From the NCBI GenBank assembly GCA_024663395.1, contig JANFAH010000020.1, positions 1,169,131 to 1,233,130 of the forward strand: a stretch of DNA of 64,000 nucleotides, in the 5' to 3' direction. Every line of letters starts with the position of its first letter. The stretch's first letter is position 1. The position numbers and the translations under genes are program-made. The notes below the pieces were generated by a model, which saw nothing but the letters and a program-made list of their open reading frames with translations, made no database searches and was not told where the DNA came from. The DNA comes from Pisolithus tinctorius. Its lineage: Eukaryota; Basidiomycota; Agaricomycetes; Boletales; Pisolithaceae. This document shows, piece by piece, positions 1-11,739 of this stretch.

Positions 1-1236
1 AGTTTTGCTTCGAGCGATGTCGTTCAACCAAGTTGTGCTAATCTTCGGGTGATTCTACTCACCCCGACTTATAGTTTCGAGTTCCATTGTTTTTCTTGGT
101 GCTAAATCGTCTTAAGGACAAGCAGTAGTCGAGAGCACATATGCGTATAAGGATAGTAAATACACAACTGATTGAGATTTGTTTTAGGTACATATATACA
201 TCTTCGAGCTGCCTTGTAGAGGGCCAGCATCTGCTGTACCAGCTGCTGAGCTGCATTACACTCTGTTACTGTTTCGCACAAAGACTGTGCCTCGAAGAGC
301 AGTCTTTGACTCGCTCAACACTCGATTTATCACTCACTTGTTCATTTGCCTGGAGTTTATCTCCGTCATCATTTGGTTCGAGATTTGGGTTTTGAGGGGA
401 GTGTCCGAGAAGCAGGGTATGAGTTCAAGAAGCCAGGTGGCATCTGCATGCAGAGAGGGTATGTTCGAGGGCAAGAAGTTTGAGGACTGAGAGTGGTTTT
501 TTCTGCGAAGTCGGGAGTGGATCTTGGGAAAGAAGGGAGTCATGTTCGAGTAGCGAGAAGGTTAGAGGGCAAAGAGTCATGTTCGAGGGGCACGAGGGTA
601 GAGAGCAAGGGAGGTATGTGGCAAGGTCAAGGGAAGCAGATGTGAGGGCGAGGATGTTCGTGCAAGGAGGAGAGCGACCGAGGACGGTCGAATTCTAAAC
701 CACCCCTTGGATGTAGGGAATGAGTTTGAGTTCCCTAGGAGAATTCATCTTGGTCAGGAGTTTAGGGGTTGAGGGACTTGATTTGATTCTTGCTTTTGTT
801 TTCATGTTTGTACCACTGGACTTAGTGGCGAGCAGCCGCATTGCTGACTAAGCATGTGTGCTGTGTTCGCACAAGTTCAGTTTACTATACAACGAAAAGC
901 ACATGTCACAGGCCCTCAGTAGCAGGGTGATTTTGTCTCGCATTTTGGCGAGTGTTCGACATTAGATTTATTACTTTGGGGAGTACCCAAAGTGCCAGGA
1001 GGACTGGCAATAGTTATTAGACAGGCAGAGCTAAGTTTGCTCTTCTAGTTTGCATTTTTACACTTTTCACTACACTTTTATTTCTCCAAGACAGGACCTC
1101 CCTTTTGGGTCGAGCACTAAACTTGCCCATTAATGACTTTTGCTATTTCTAGGTACTTCTTATTACCTATTCCTACAGTGCCCAAAGTGAAGTAAGACCA
1201 GACGTCAGAGACACCATCTGACAGGCGGAACAATGA
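1..1236 (+). other. Non-coding leader / possible 5' LTR of outer Ty3/Gypsy element
   Basis: No convincing gene. This stretch lies directly upstream of the gag frame of the outer retrotransposon and would be expected to hold its 5' LTR and leader. The motif GTTCGAG recurs (near 453, 545 and 580, with variants elsewhere). I could not find a matching copy downstream of the integrase end at 23425, so the LTR cannot be delimited, and no primer-binding site was recognised. The window may begin inside the LTR. Confidence 0.35.
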
Positions 1237-4150
1237 ATGACCCCCGATGAACAAGTGCAAATCTGGAGGAGGTCTTTGTCAGTGGCAAGAAGTGGCACTG
1301 ATGAGTCTACGTCTGAGAGTGATCAATCACCTAAAAAGGAAGATCAGAAAGGGAAAGGCCCCGACCCTAAGAACTGGGGAGGCTTAGAATTTGACAATGC
1401 AGAGGTAGACCCAGATGCACAACGTGCAGTCCTTGCATCATGGAATATGGTGAATGCACTCACCAAGGACGGTGAACTTGGACACCAAGCCGATGAGACT
1501 GGGGGAAGCCACTCTAAAATTGAAAACCCGCTTAATAATGATGGAGGCCTGACTGCTGATAGTGAAACTGCAGAGTATATCCCTAAGAAAGATAAGTCTA
1601 AATGCAAAAGGAAGCCTAAAGAAAAAAATCCCAAACCTGCGAGGGCACGCCTGGACCCTGTAAAGGATATGGTGAATAAGGCCATACACCCAGATCACAG
1701 ATGACAGGAGTGTCAAAGGATGCCTAAGGCTATGGAACCTGTAAAGCAGATTAATCTGAAAAGTTTCATTGGACTTGCATTCAAACAAATAGAGAAAGAC
1801 GAAAAGTGTTTGAAGAAAAATAAAAAGGCTCGGCAAAAATTGGACTCTTCCAGTGATGAGGACTCTAGTTCATCTGAGTCTGAAGACTCGACCAGCGAGA
1901 GCTCTAGTAATGATGGCTCGCCTTCTTCCAGCTCGAGTAGCGACATGTCAAACTCATCAACCTCGAGCAGTGATGACTCGTCCTCCACAAATAGCGACTC
2001 TTCATCTGACACAAGTGAATCGTCTACAGGTCAATGGAGAAGACAAGGAAGATCTTGAGGCTGTAAAAGGTGAAGCCAGGGACGCCATAAGTCAAAGAAG
2101 CGTTCCAAGTCCCGAAAAAGGACGACGCTTAAGCCTATACTGCCTAACAAGTATGATGGGTCAGATGATGTCCACGCTTTCCAGCGATTCGTTACTGAAG
2201 GAGCAGCCTATGTCATGGATGGCCGAGTTGAGCCCAAAAAGTGTGCCTTTATCTTGTTGCATTACCTGACAGGGAAGGCACATGAGTTCTATGTATGGGA
2301 AGTATCAGGAGATCCTTACAAGTGGAGACTTTCTGATTTCTTCACGCAACTATTCAACTACTGTTTCCCTATTGATTTCCGGATGCGACAAAGGGAGAAG
2401 TTACAATCGTGTTATCAAAATTCTAAGATGGAAAAAAGTTACCTGTATGAGCTCAACGAGCTATGGAATATGATAGGAGAAACAGACAAGCGTACCAAAG
2501 TCCATAAATTCTGGGCCAGCCTTCGAAAGGAACTGCAGAGAGACCTGTGGAAGGAGAAGCTGAACCTGGAAGTTTCATCATTAAAGAAAATCATTGCATC
2601 AGCTGAGATACTTGAAATCGCCCAAACAGTTGCAGGTGATTATACCCGCAAGCCTAGAAGACGGAGAAGTAAGCGAAGAACACTAGAAAGTGCCAATGCC
2701 TCACCAGAGAGTCCCAAATGGCGGAAATCTGGGTACAAATGAAGGCGGGATCACAAGCGAAGGACCAAGGGCAAGAATGCCCATAAGGATAACCACACTG
2801 CTGAGTCCTCTAATCAAGGAGGAAGAAGAGGAAGACGTCCAGAAAGACATAGGCATGATACTCCCAAACTGAGTAAGGAGGAACAGGAATGACACAAGTC
2901 CGAAGGGCTCTGCTTCATCTGTCACAAAGGTGGACACTTCTCCAGGAATTGCCTGAGTAGACATACCATGTCTTCGTCGAACAAGTCCCCCAGGGTCACC
3001 AGTTTCGGCATGGACGTAGACTTTGGCGACATGGAGAATCAGCGCCAACTATCTAAATCATCCGAAAATGACCCTGAGTTATCATTGAACTTCATACAAA
3101 CCTGGGGACCTGCAATCCAGGATGAGGATGATGACCTCCCAGACCTGGAGAGTATATGGAGTGAGGACGAATATGATGGTAGCAGTGAAGAAATCACCAC
3201 CGATGAAGAAGATCCCAATGTAGGGATGCCGGTGTATGTCTATCGAAGCAAACAGCTCTGCAGGCCCCAAAGGGGGTACTATGGAATCGGACACCCTTTG
3301 GAAGATTGGGCTATGGATCTGTTGTCTGGGATTTGTTACCCAGGGGATGACCCAGAATCATTACGCACCTACATGGACTCACGATTCCTCATATATAACC
3401 TGGGGGACGGGAGACACATGATTGCTGAGAGCAAGCAAGATGTACTTGGACCTGAGGATGAGATTACCATTGAAACGGATTTACTGAATAACCCATTTTT
3501 GCGACTTGACAGTTGGTATTGGTTCTGTAAGGGAGAGCGTGCTGGGATCTCAAGGTCAGAACTGCAATGATTAGAAAGGGCGCAGAATTGGAGGTCCAAA
3601 CCCATGGGACACCCCATTGAAGACAGAATCACCACCGATCTTGAGGAATATAGTCTTCAGATCCTGGAAGAGGGAAACCGGGACAGGTTTGTGTGTGTCA
3701 GGAAAGATAACTCAACCATACATGTACTTGACTGCCACATGGAAGTTTGCCTGGCACTCCCACTGGATAAGATAACCACACCGGAATTCAACATGGTATG
3801 CTGGCATGCGAAGAAGCTGGTGCACACACTAATGGAACATTTACAGAGCGATCCATTTGAGGATGACACCTCGGGAATTAGATCCCTTTTCGAGGATGAG
3901 GAGATTAGCGAAAGCAGCGAGCGATCAGATGCAGAAAGGGACATACTATGTGGTATGGCCCAACCCAAGAGTGCCAAGGCCCGCACCAAGGACAAGGCTG
4001 TCCTACAGCAAAACTCCTCTATTGCAAAAGACTTCACATGTAAGATTCCTAAGCCACTGGTGGTCATAATACGTGTGAACAGGCATCCTGCACAAGCCTT
4101 AATCGATACTGGGTCACTAGCTGATTTTATGTCAGTAACGCTCACAGAAC
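1237..4150 (+). pseudogene. gag-pro: Outer Gypsy gag and N-terminal half of protease
   Basis: A single reading frame runs from the ATG at 1237 to the insertion point at 4150. It is interrupted only by TGA codons, at 1702, 2056, 2071, 2740, 2890 and 3568. The order is: charged N-terminal segment; serine/aspartate-rich linker (about 1840-2030); retrotransposon gag core (about 2150-2620); basic region; then a CCHC zinc knuckle CX2CX4HX4C at 2911-2952 (nucleic-acid binding). A long acidic spacer follows, and then the retropepsin active-site motif (IDTGS) near 4100. The product would have formed particles and packaged RNA. In 3568-4150 the frame stays open across the linker. The final residues of the last open stretch (after 4150) belong to the inserted transposon, not to protease. 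Confidence 0.85.
4143..4150. repeat. 8-bp target-site duplication CACAGAAC, left copy
   Basis: CACAGAAC occurs immediately before the left TIR (4143-4150) and again immediately after the right TIR (9878-9885). Eight-bp duplications are characteristic of P-element and hAT superfamily insertions. Counting the duplication once places the downstream protease codons in the same frame as gag. Confidence 0.93.
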
Positions 4151-4190
4151 CAAGAGGCGGGCGATAATCAGAAGCCCGACACGAGGTCAT
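4151..4190 (+). repeat. Left terminal inverted repeat
   Basis: It starts CAAGAGGCGGGCGAT and ends ...ACACGAGGTCAT. It pairs with the reverse complement of 9838-9877 with roughly 9 mismatches over 40 positions and no gaps. Confidence 0.85.
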
Positions 4191-4464
4191 TGATTTTGGA
4201 GGGGGGGGGGGAGGGGGGGAGTGACTGTGAGAAATAACGGTGCACTTTCCTCATAAGGCATTATCTAGTCACACTTTACGTCCACGATCGAGGACCCCGA
4301 AACCAGTGGCCACTGTCCTGCCGTAGCGTCTACTGAGTTCACAGCACATATTGCATACATATCAACGACTATAATACACAGTACTTTCGGTATAAGGATG
4401 TCAGAGTTGTTTTTAAGCACAGGAATGAAAGCAATTTCACAGTGAAGAACAGTGCGAGCAGAGA
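4191..4464. other. Subterminal non-coding region with G-tract
   Basis: This lies between the left TIR and the stop codon of the transposase gene. It contains an almost uninterrupted run of G with two A interruptions (about 4199-4221), a potential G-quadruplex. It would be the 3' UTR/terminator region of the minus-strand gene; no further feature recognised. Confidence 0.5.
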
Positions 4465-7400
4465 TTAGACGAGTCGAGCCTTCTTGCTGAGGATACCACT
4501 GACAGCAACATTCTCCTTCTGTTTCTGAGACTGCGTACGAACCTTGGCAGAAGCTTTATCCTTTTCAAGGATGTTGGTAAATGCGGGACGAAGAGGAACT
4601 TGTGCTTTCTTCTCCTCTGAAGGAGTTAGGACCATAGAGTCGTAAACATTGCAGGGAAGGGGGAGTCCATGTGGCTTTCCAGGATGCGAATATTCCGGGT
4701 GCTGATACTCAAGATGGGCCTCCATGTTGTAGCGCCAGATTGCTGGGCGGGTGTCGGTTTCTCGGCCTGGAGCTTCACACAACTTGCACACGATAGGCAC
4801 ATTGCGACATGGACGTGATTCAGACCCTTTGTTGGCGCTGGCATACTGAAACGACTCCTTCAAGGGGCACTTTGAATCCCATTGAGTCGTTCGTGCGAGC
4901 AGCTTGACAGTGATCGCACACTCCGGCTCTCCAGTGCGCCCACAGAACCCACATGGCAATGTTCCAGTGATCTGGTTACAACCCGGCTCAGGTACACCAC
5001 AAGCGACACGAAGAATGTGACCTCCCATGTGTGAGCGCAAGTCCTTTGTTGTCTGTTCACAGACTGGGCATTGCGTCCCTACTGCTTTACCCCTTGACAC
5101 ATTCAGCTGCTCAGTCCCACTGACGCAAATAAGTGTGCTTGTGCCTAGTGTTAGATATATTAGCACGTCTTTTGGAGCATACATGAATATGGAGTTACCA
5201 TCGCTGGCCTTGTAAGGGAAGCTTGGTGATTCTCCACTAAGAGAAGGGATGTTCGTCAAAGGCACGCCTAAGTCAACGATCCTCTTCCACATAGTACTGG
5301 TAGCGACCTCAAGGGCATCGTGTGTCAGTGCCCATGTGCTATCTCTGGAATTGATGTGCTCGCAGTTCTCGGGGAGGAGGTATGACAAAGCCTTGACCAC
5401 AAGTGGGTTTGCCATCTCGACCAAATGACCTGAAACCGAAATAGAAGCGATGCGTTTGGTTGTAGTAGCAGTTCCAGGAACAGGTGATGGGATTGACGCA
5501 AAACTTCCGGTCCAAATCCACAATAGCTCCGATATATTGTCAAGGGATTCTGTAGATGCTGGAGCGAGCATCAGGATATCGCCTCCAAGTTTGACATTGC
5601 CACGAGATGAGGTCAGAGTCGCAAGGTTAAGGTCGCCATGCAGTGAACCATTGTGAGAGATCGAAGTGCAACGTGTGAGGGCAATGGCCATGACTTTGGC
5701 TTGGGTGCGAATGAGGGTGACGAAGAGGTCCCCGACAACAAACTTGTCACCTCGAAGTAAATTCCCAGACTGCATCCCACTGTTGCTCTTGTTGACAGGA
5801 GAAAACCCACGTACACGGAGGAGACGGTCATGAGATTTCGCAGTAAAATTTGGTGATATGACGACACGGCAGATCATAGACTTGTGAGCCCATTTCTTCT
5901 CGCACCAAAGATAATCATTTGGGCGTATCCCAGGTCCTTTGGGTGGACGGTTGGGGGAGGGCATGCCATCGTCATCCTGGTCAACGCTCTCGTCAAACAC
6001 ATCTCCACCCGAATGATCACCACCATCCTGCAAATCATCTCCAACGATACCATCCAGTGCCTCTTCCAACAAAATCTCCACACTATCTTCAACTGCTGTA
6101 GCTGGCACTTCAATGTCATGATCCATGGTCATTAGTGATTGTTCATCTGCAGGCCAGGGCAGGCATGGCACGTTTGTTGAGCATGGGGCAGGTATGGTGG
6201 GCTCGTCATCGTCAATATCATCGTTGACACTCGGATACCTTCCCTCTCCGAACACGCAAAGCAAGTCGATACCAGTGTCGGGTCGGAACAGTAAGTCGAA
6301 GTCATAAACATCGGGTGGGAGGTGTGAATCCTTGAGGATCACAAGGGCATTGTGTCGCCCCTGAAGCCACGCTGTTGGGAGATCGCAATGACCTGCAATA
6401 ATATCACCAACCCAGTGATGACGTGTGATGTGATCAACGCTTTCTTTGCGTGAGAGGTTGAGACGACGATGGCCGTGAGAGAGGTCTGGATTGCGAGCAT
6501 ATATCCCACCAATGTCTCGAGCCACACTGAGGTGATCTAAAGCTTGTCGATAGTTGAGGCCACTGTTATGCCCACCAGACATATGAAGGAAAGCAAACAG
6601 TAACTCAAGGTGATCATCGCCTTGATCAAGAAGACTGAACCACTCGAATGGATTCAGCTTCTGCTGTTTCGCGATATTAATCACCACCGCCTTAACCATT
6701 GTTTGCAAGTCGTAATAGAGTTGGTGTGGCATCAGACGGCGGCGCTGGTTGCGATAGCTGGCATACAGAAGATGGGCAAAGCAACTGAGGTGGACGACCT
6801 GTTCAGAGAGCGAGAGCCGAATGTTGATGTAGGGGTCAACCAGGCACCAGAGAACTTGGCTCAGAAAGTGGAGGGCGTCCACATCAGCAGCAGTATTGAT
6901 GTCGAGGTCGTGAGGCTGAGTGATGTTGCCAAGTTTGATGAGAGCTGTCATGAGTTCGATCGCATGAGGAACATCTTGTGGGTTGTTGGGGTACAGTAAC
7001 CTGGTGACTGTGTCATCATCCATACCTTTGACCCAAGGGAGATAGCGCTCTAGCAGGAAGGTGTTGATGCAGCGACCGTTGTCGAGGTATAACCCGGACC
7101 GACCTCTCAATAGCATGCAGAATCCTATGACCAGTGTTAGATATCAAATACAAAATGAGGCATCGAAACTTACGCTTAAAAACATGCTTGAAGTCGAAGT
7201 CAAGAGTGACCATGTCGTTCCCAGTGAACATGTTAAGGCCTGGCAGGTTTGAGAGGATCCTGAAGAGGTCAGAGGAAATAGGAATCTTATTCTTCACAAA
7301 AAGCTTGTGCCCAGCCTTGTGTCGGAGTGCGTCCCCATCTGTTGCGACGGACCAGAGTGGCCCAATGATAGCAGGAGAGCCTGTGTCTTTATAAGCATTG

Positions 7401-9394
7401 GTGACTAAGGTAAGCACCGTCTCCATGTCTCTGGCATCCTCTGATTTGCACGTTGGTGCCGCTAGAATAGGGTAGACAGTATCCTTGCCAAATAGATGCA
7501 AGCCAACTACGGTGACTTCCTTAGCCAGATGAACATGTCCTTCTTGAAGGGCGTGGGCGATATTGAGAGCAGATTGATACGTGTGTAGGGACGGGTCGAT
7601 GACGTGAGAATGCAACCAACAAAGTCTGCCAACGCCATTTGCATCGGACATGTAGATGGCAGCTTCTTCAAGTGCAGTCTCATCTATGAGAAGACTAACA
7701 CCGCGACATCCATGACAGGCACTGTCCCATGAGCTATGCAGCACGGTCTTGATATTAGTCTCAACGGTTGTTGACAAGATACGGCCAATTGTAGGTAGAA
7801 CTTTAGTGAACAAGACATGACAGCGCAGGGTGTGAAGAGAAGGGAGAGCGAGGCGTTGGTTCAGCATGAATAGCAAGTTAGCTCCTCCGAGCCTGTAGAC
7901 GAGCAAGGCAAGGTCAATAGCATCCATTCCATGGTTTTTAGGGCGGTAACTGCGTTCGAGGGCATCTTCAATCATCCTGAGTATAGTGCGAATACTTGTG
8001 CCATTGTGGAGGGATGTCTGAAGGAGTTGTCGAAGCCAAGGGACATCATGGTCCGAGAGTGCCATAACCAGACTTGTATGGTCTTCAAGTGAGGACAGCA
8101 TGCGCTTAATCTTGCGTGCATCATTAAGACCCTTGAGAGATACAGTCAGTATTGATCAATATCATGAATTGGTGAGCAGCGCCATACCTGGAGTTTCAGA
8201 GTGTTGGCTTGATCATCGAGGTTCTTTGCAACTTCAAGTAGCTGCATTAGGGTGAGAAGGGAGTGTCGAGTATACTTGTTCCAGTCCCTCGCAAGTTCAG
8301 CAAGAGCAGTGACTTTGGGTGCAAGGGCATCGCATGCAAGACAAACGGAGAGCTCAGGGACATTTGAAAAGCGAAAACAGTTTTCCACATGAACAAAAAT
8401 GACTCCATCAATAAGCTCAACTTGGAAGGGTAGTTTGTCAGGGCCATCGCGAGTACACAGCCATGGGAAATTCGCAGTGATCAGCACTGTCGGAGTGCCA
8501 GGCCAGCTGTCAATTTGAAGACCCAGACAACATGGGGTGGACAAAGTCGAAACAGGTGGAGATATGCTGACAAGTGAATTTTTGCAGCTAGAATGATTTG
8601 ATTGTTGCATCACGGTAATAAACCAGGCAAAACTTGGGTGAAACGACTTACGATAATGGTCTACTGCCACCACCAGACAGAGGGAAGGTCGTTGTTAATG
8701 TTTTGCAGGAGTCTGCTCGCATGATCTTGGTCATTTTGCCTTGGCAGGACTTCTTGCCCCAGTGTGATTCGAGGGTCGAGAATTGTCCTTTCGAGGAGAG
8801 AGGGATGTGAGCACAGATACCTGAGTTAACCCAACAGCCAGCTGGACATTTAAGATCCCAGACATGCTGTTCATTTGCTCGAACTTCGAGGTGACCATGC
8901 ATGTAGAGCATGAGATACACCTCGCTGGTGGCCTCGTTGATCAAAGTGGTGACCGTTTCCTCATCCAGCGGGTCCTGGAAGATAGATTTTGCTCGGTGGT
9001 ATTTGCCTTCGGGTAACCATGGGGGTAATTGAGGCAACGAAGGATCCAGTATGGTCGGCTGTGTCTCTGGTATGCCATATGCGTCCTCCTTGAAGAGATG
9101 GGCTGGATTATCCAATATGAATTGGCTGATATCATGTTGGAAACCAATGGCTGAGGTAAAATCATTATCGTGTTCATAGCGTCCGATATCTGTTATTGTA
9201 GTATTATTGAGTTCACTGTCACTGTCATGAGGTAATATGAATGTATGCTGGCATTGCGAGTCTGCTGTTGGTGCTTGAATCTCGGGCGTGAATGTGATGC
9301 TATCAGGCGATCTGATATAAGTTATTGTAGTCATTCGATCATTATGTTCGAGGCTGGGTTCAATGCTGGTATCATGGTGTGATGTCGATGCCAT
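4465..9394 (-). CDS. P-element-superfamily-like transposase, 1579 aa, four exons
   Basis: Predicted exons on the minus strand: 9394-8652, 8566-8188, 8131-7174 and 7124-4465. The introns are 85, 56 and 49 nt with donors GTAAGT, GTATGG and GTAAGT; the phases (2, 0, 1) agree and the total is 4740 nt. Exon 1 ends in a Cys/His-rich segment (CPAGCW...CAH...KSC). An RNase-H-like core follows: D at about residue 524 (LLIDETALEE), D at about 639 (SVATDGDA), a FDFKH motif at about 686, and D864/E867 in GDDHLELLF followed by GGHN. The DHLE...GG.N block with D-x-x-E spacing is what P-element/THAP9 transposases show around their last catalytic residues. The C-terminal part (about 1380-1540) has paired-Cys and HxxxH segments that look zinc-binding. 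This is a multicopy 'hypothetical protein' family in Agaricomycetes; the P-superfamily assignment is my inference, supported by the 8-bp duplication. The DNA-binding domain is unidentified. Confidence 0.85.
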
Positions 9395-9837
9395 ATGCTG
9401 AAATGCATGAAGTTTTGTGATTAATGCTTGAGTTTCGGGCTCGGATGTGGTACTGTTTGATTGGGTATTAAGTTAGAAGGACATTATGAGTGCATGGGTC
9501 CGTAGCAGAGTATGACTAGGTAGCGTTGGAGAGACAGAATGTCGCAGTGGTGGAGGCAACTGCGACGCGTCTCGACGCGTCTTAGGGGCTGTATGACAAA
9601 TAGGGAAGGTCTCACCCATTCCCAATTAACAATTATATCATGCTATTTTTCTGATTGACGGCCAAAATGTCATATCTAGGAGCATGTTTATGCTGATAAT
9701 GCTTCACTTTTATTATGACTTAAAGCAGCAATTGTACTGTCCTAATGTGCTATACAGACTTCGAGTTTGACACTGCAAACTTCGCAGCTGTGGCTGAAAT
9801 ATGGACCCCAGACACCGATTGGGGGGGGAGGTCAGAG
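9395..9837. promoter_or_regulatory. Upstream region of the P-like transposase gene
   Basis: This is non-coding sequence between the start codon at 9394 and the right TIR, and should hold the promoter of the minus-strand gene. It contains a short CpG-rich direct repeat, two copies of GACGCGTCT around 9562-9580, and a G run at 9821-9828. No certain TATA box was identified. Confidence 0.4.
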
Positions 9838-9877
9838 ATGACCTAGTGTTCGGCATTTGCCGATCGCCCACCTCTTG
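9838..9877 (-). repeat. Right terminal inverted repeat
   Basis: Read on the minus strand this begins CAAGAGGTGGGCGAT and ends ...ACACTAGGTCAT, matching 4151-4190. It is followed by the right copy of the 8-bp duplication at 9878-9885. Confidence 0.85.
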
Positions 9878-9885
9878 CACAGAAC

Positions 9886-10831
9886 AGCTAAATGTCAAGT
9901 GAATCCCCCTCGAAAAACCACTCACTATACAACTCGCCATCCAGGGTTTGAGATCCAAAGTGAATTTTGGCATGAAGGTCCAGATCCAGTATCAGGGAAT
10001 TGACTGTGAATGATATTTCGACGTCATGAACCTACAAAACTATGATCTTATTCTGGGAACACCTTTCCTATATCAGCACAAGGTAATGGTGGGGTTGCAC
10101 TCACCTAGAGTCATCGTTGGAAGCATGTTGCCCATGGAGATGAAAGGAGCACAAGTTTCCACTCTGGAATCATGCACGACAGAAGTTTATAATGACAATC
10201 TCAAAAAGGCAAGAAAGTACTTACAAGAACTCGCCAAGCCGCTATGCTCTCAAGTTGGTGCTACAGCACTGCCTCCGTTCTGAGCAATCAACCATGAAAT
10301 ACCCCTGATTGATGAAAAGAAAGTCTATCATTGGAGACCATTGAAGTGTCCTGACACCATGTGTCACTTATGGACAGAGAAGAAAAATGCCTACCTTAAG
10401 ACTGGTCGTTGGGAGTTGACAGCTGCACGCAATATGTGCCCGATGATGCTGATACCGAAGGCAGGGAACCCACCTAGGCTTCGAGTGGTGGTTGATCTGC
10501 GAGAATGAAATAAGAACACCCATAAGCTGTCCTCACCTATGCTGGACATGGACGGAATCTTGAGAGGTGTGGCTAAAAAGCCTTATCAATCAATAATTGA
10601 TGGTGCCGATGCCTACAAGGAGATATGGGTGGTGCCAGAACACGTCGAGCAAACAGCGGTAACAACACCTGACGGAAACATGGTCAGTCTCATCGTCCAA
10701 CAAGGAGATTGTAATGCACTGGCCACTTACCAAGCCTTGATGAATCACATCTTCAGGGAGTATATTGGCTCATTCATGGATGTGTACCTTGACGACATTA
10801 TCATCTACTCAGACACATTAGAAGAGCATGT
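9886..10831 (+). pseudogene. pol: Outer Gypsy protease C-terminus and reverse transcriptase N-terminal part
   Basis: This continues the frame left at 4150. The protease C-terminal part includes the conserved YDLILGTPFL motif (about 10040-10070). It is followed by the reverse transcriptase with VVVDLR (about 10485), and the catalytic box VYLDDIIIYS at about 10782-10811. In-frame TGA codons fall at 9900, 10011, 10281 and about 10506. At 10011 (YFDV context) and 10506 (DLRE.NKN context) the family favours arginine. The frame is then cut by the inner retrotransposon at 10832. The enzyme would have copied the element RNA into cDNA; this copy is inactive. Confidence 0.85.
10827..10831. repeat. 5-bp target-site duplication CATGT, left copy
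   Basis: CATGT precedes the first LTR (10827-10831) and follows the second (20809-20813), the 5-bp duplication expected for Ty3/Gypsy integration. Confidence 0.92.
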
Positions 10832-11545
10832 TGTCAAGTCCAGGCCTACTCCGACCAACTCTGACGCTCAACAAGGTCTAGAGGAGGGTCCGGAAGCAAG
10901 TCTGACACAGAAGAACAGAACTCTGACTAGCGGAGTGTCGGCAGGAACAAAGACTGCCGAGACAAAGGCGGAGCGGAGTGAGGGCATCGGGTTTAGCTCA
11001 TGCACTACCCCCTTGTACAATCTCAGCCCTCGTATTTCAGAGGGAGAGTACAGACAGAGAGTTGGAGATAACTCCAACAGACAGAAGACGGAATCAGAGG
11101 GAGTAGGAACTAAGTTGATATTCGTACTGAAGAACAGCGGAGTACAGTTCATGTTTTTATACTGCTATGGAGGTACAGTAATCGGAATCGGAACTGACAT
11201 ACGGAGACTCATAAATTTTCAAGTAAAATTTCCTGGACGATGAATGAAGGGTAGACAGAGGACATACGAACGGGTAACACAGAACATCCAGAAAAGGAAA
11301 CAGTCCAGGCGCTGGACCATGCAGTGAGCACACTGCGGAGTTCCTGACTGCGAAGGTAGTCACACGACCCCTCAGAGGATGGACCACTCAGTCCGGTAGG
11401 AGAGTGACACAAGTCCGACAGCAGTCGGAGCGGAGATGGTTCGCAACCAACAGAAGTTGGGTGGAGTTGGTGCGGAGTGAGTGAATGACCGGCAGAGTAG
11501 GGCATGGAGCAAGTAAGGGCTTAGTGTGAACGCATGGTTATGACA
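10832..11545 (-). repeat. 3' LTR of inner chromovirus
   Basis: Direct copy of 20100-20808. The plus-strand ends are TGTCAAGTC and TTATGACA. Early differences from the other copy include GACGCTC/GATGCTC, GGTCCGG/GGTCTGG and AGTCTGAC/AGTCCGAC, all at CpG positions. Confidence 0.9.
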
Positions 11546-11560
11546 GTGCCCCCCCCCCTA
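11546..11560 (-). other. Polypurine tract of inner chromovirus
   Basis: On the coding (minus) strand a G-rich run ends directly before the LTR start, in the position where plus-strand DNA synthesis is primed in LTR elements. This sets the element's orientation independently of the ORFs. Confidence 0.65.
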
Positions 11561-11739
11561 GGGCCTGAACCCCTGAAGGCTGCATGTACAGAACGAGATC
11601 AACATGAGTTGATCATTTGAAATTACTTTGACGCCTTGAGGATGATGGCTTTAGCTGCAGCGGAGCTCCATCGGAGTTCGAAGTTCCGCTTAAAAACACG
11701 TGTTAGGGTACCAAACCTTTGTCCCTTCCTCCCATCATC

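Larger units (their letters stand above)
4151..9877 (-). mobile_element. P-superfamily-like autonomous DNA transposon (5727 bp)
   Basis: The element is bounded by 40-nt imperfect terminal inverted repeats (4151-4190 and the reverse complement of 9838-9877; about 31 of 40 positions agree by eye). Both repeats begin CAAGAGG and contain GGGCGAT and AGGTCAT blocks. It is flanked by the 8-bp duplication CACAGAAC. It contains one large gene on the minus strand with all introns and frames consistent, so it looks potentially autonomous. G-rich runs lie near both ends (about 4199-4221 and 9821-9830) but both are on the plus strand, so they are not part of the inverted repeats. It is inserted in the protease of an older Gypsy element and is clearly the younger of the two, with no disabling stops in its gene. 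Confidence 0.88.

Noticed and set aside
4465..9394. KDZ or hAT transposase identity for the large minus-strand gene
   Set aside because: The DHLE...GG.N block and D-x-x-E spacing fit the P superfamily better. I saw no RW-type hAT dimerisation motif and no clear CxC-type KDZ zinc cluster. Not fully excluded without profile searches.
9713..9973. Minus-strand ORF across the right transposon end
   Set aside because: It spans the TIR, the target duplication and the protease codons of the outer element read backwards; a shadow.
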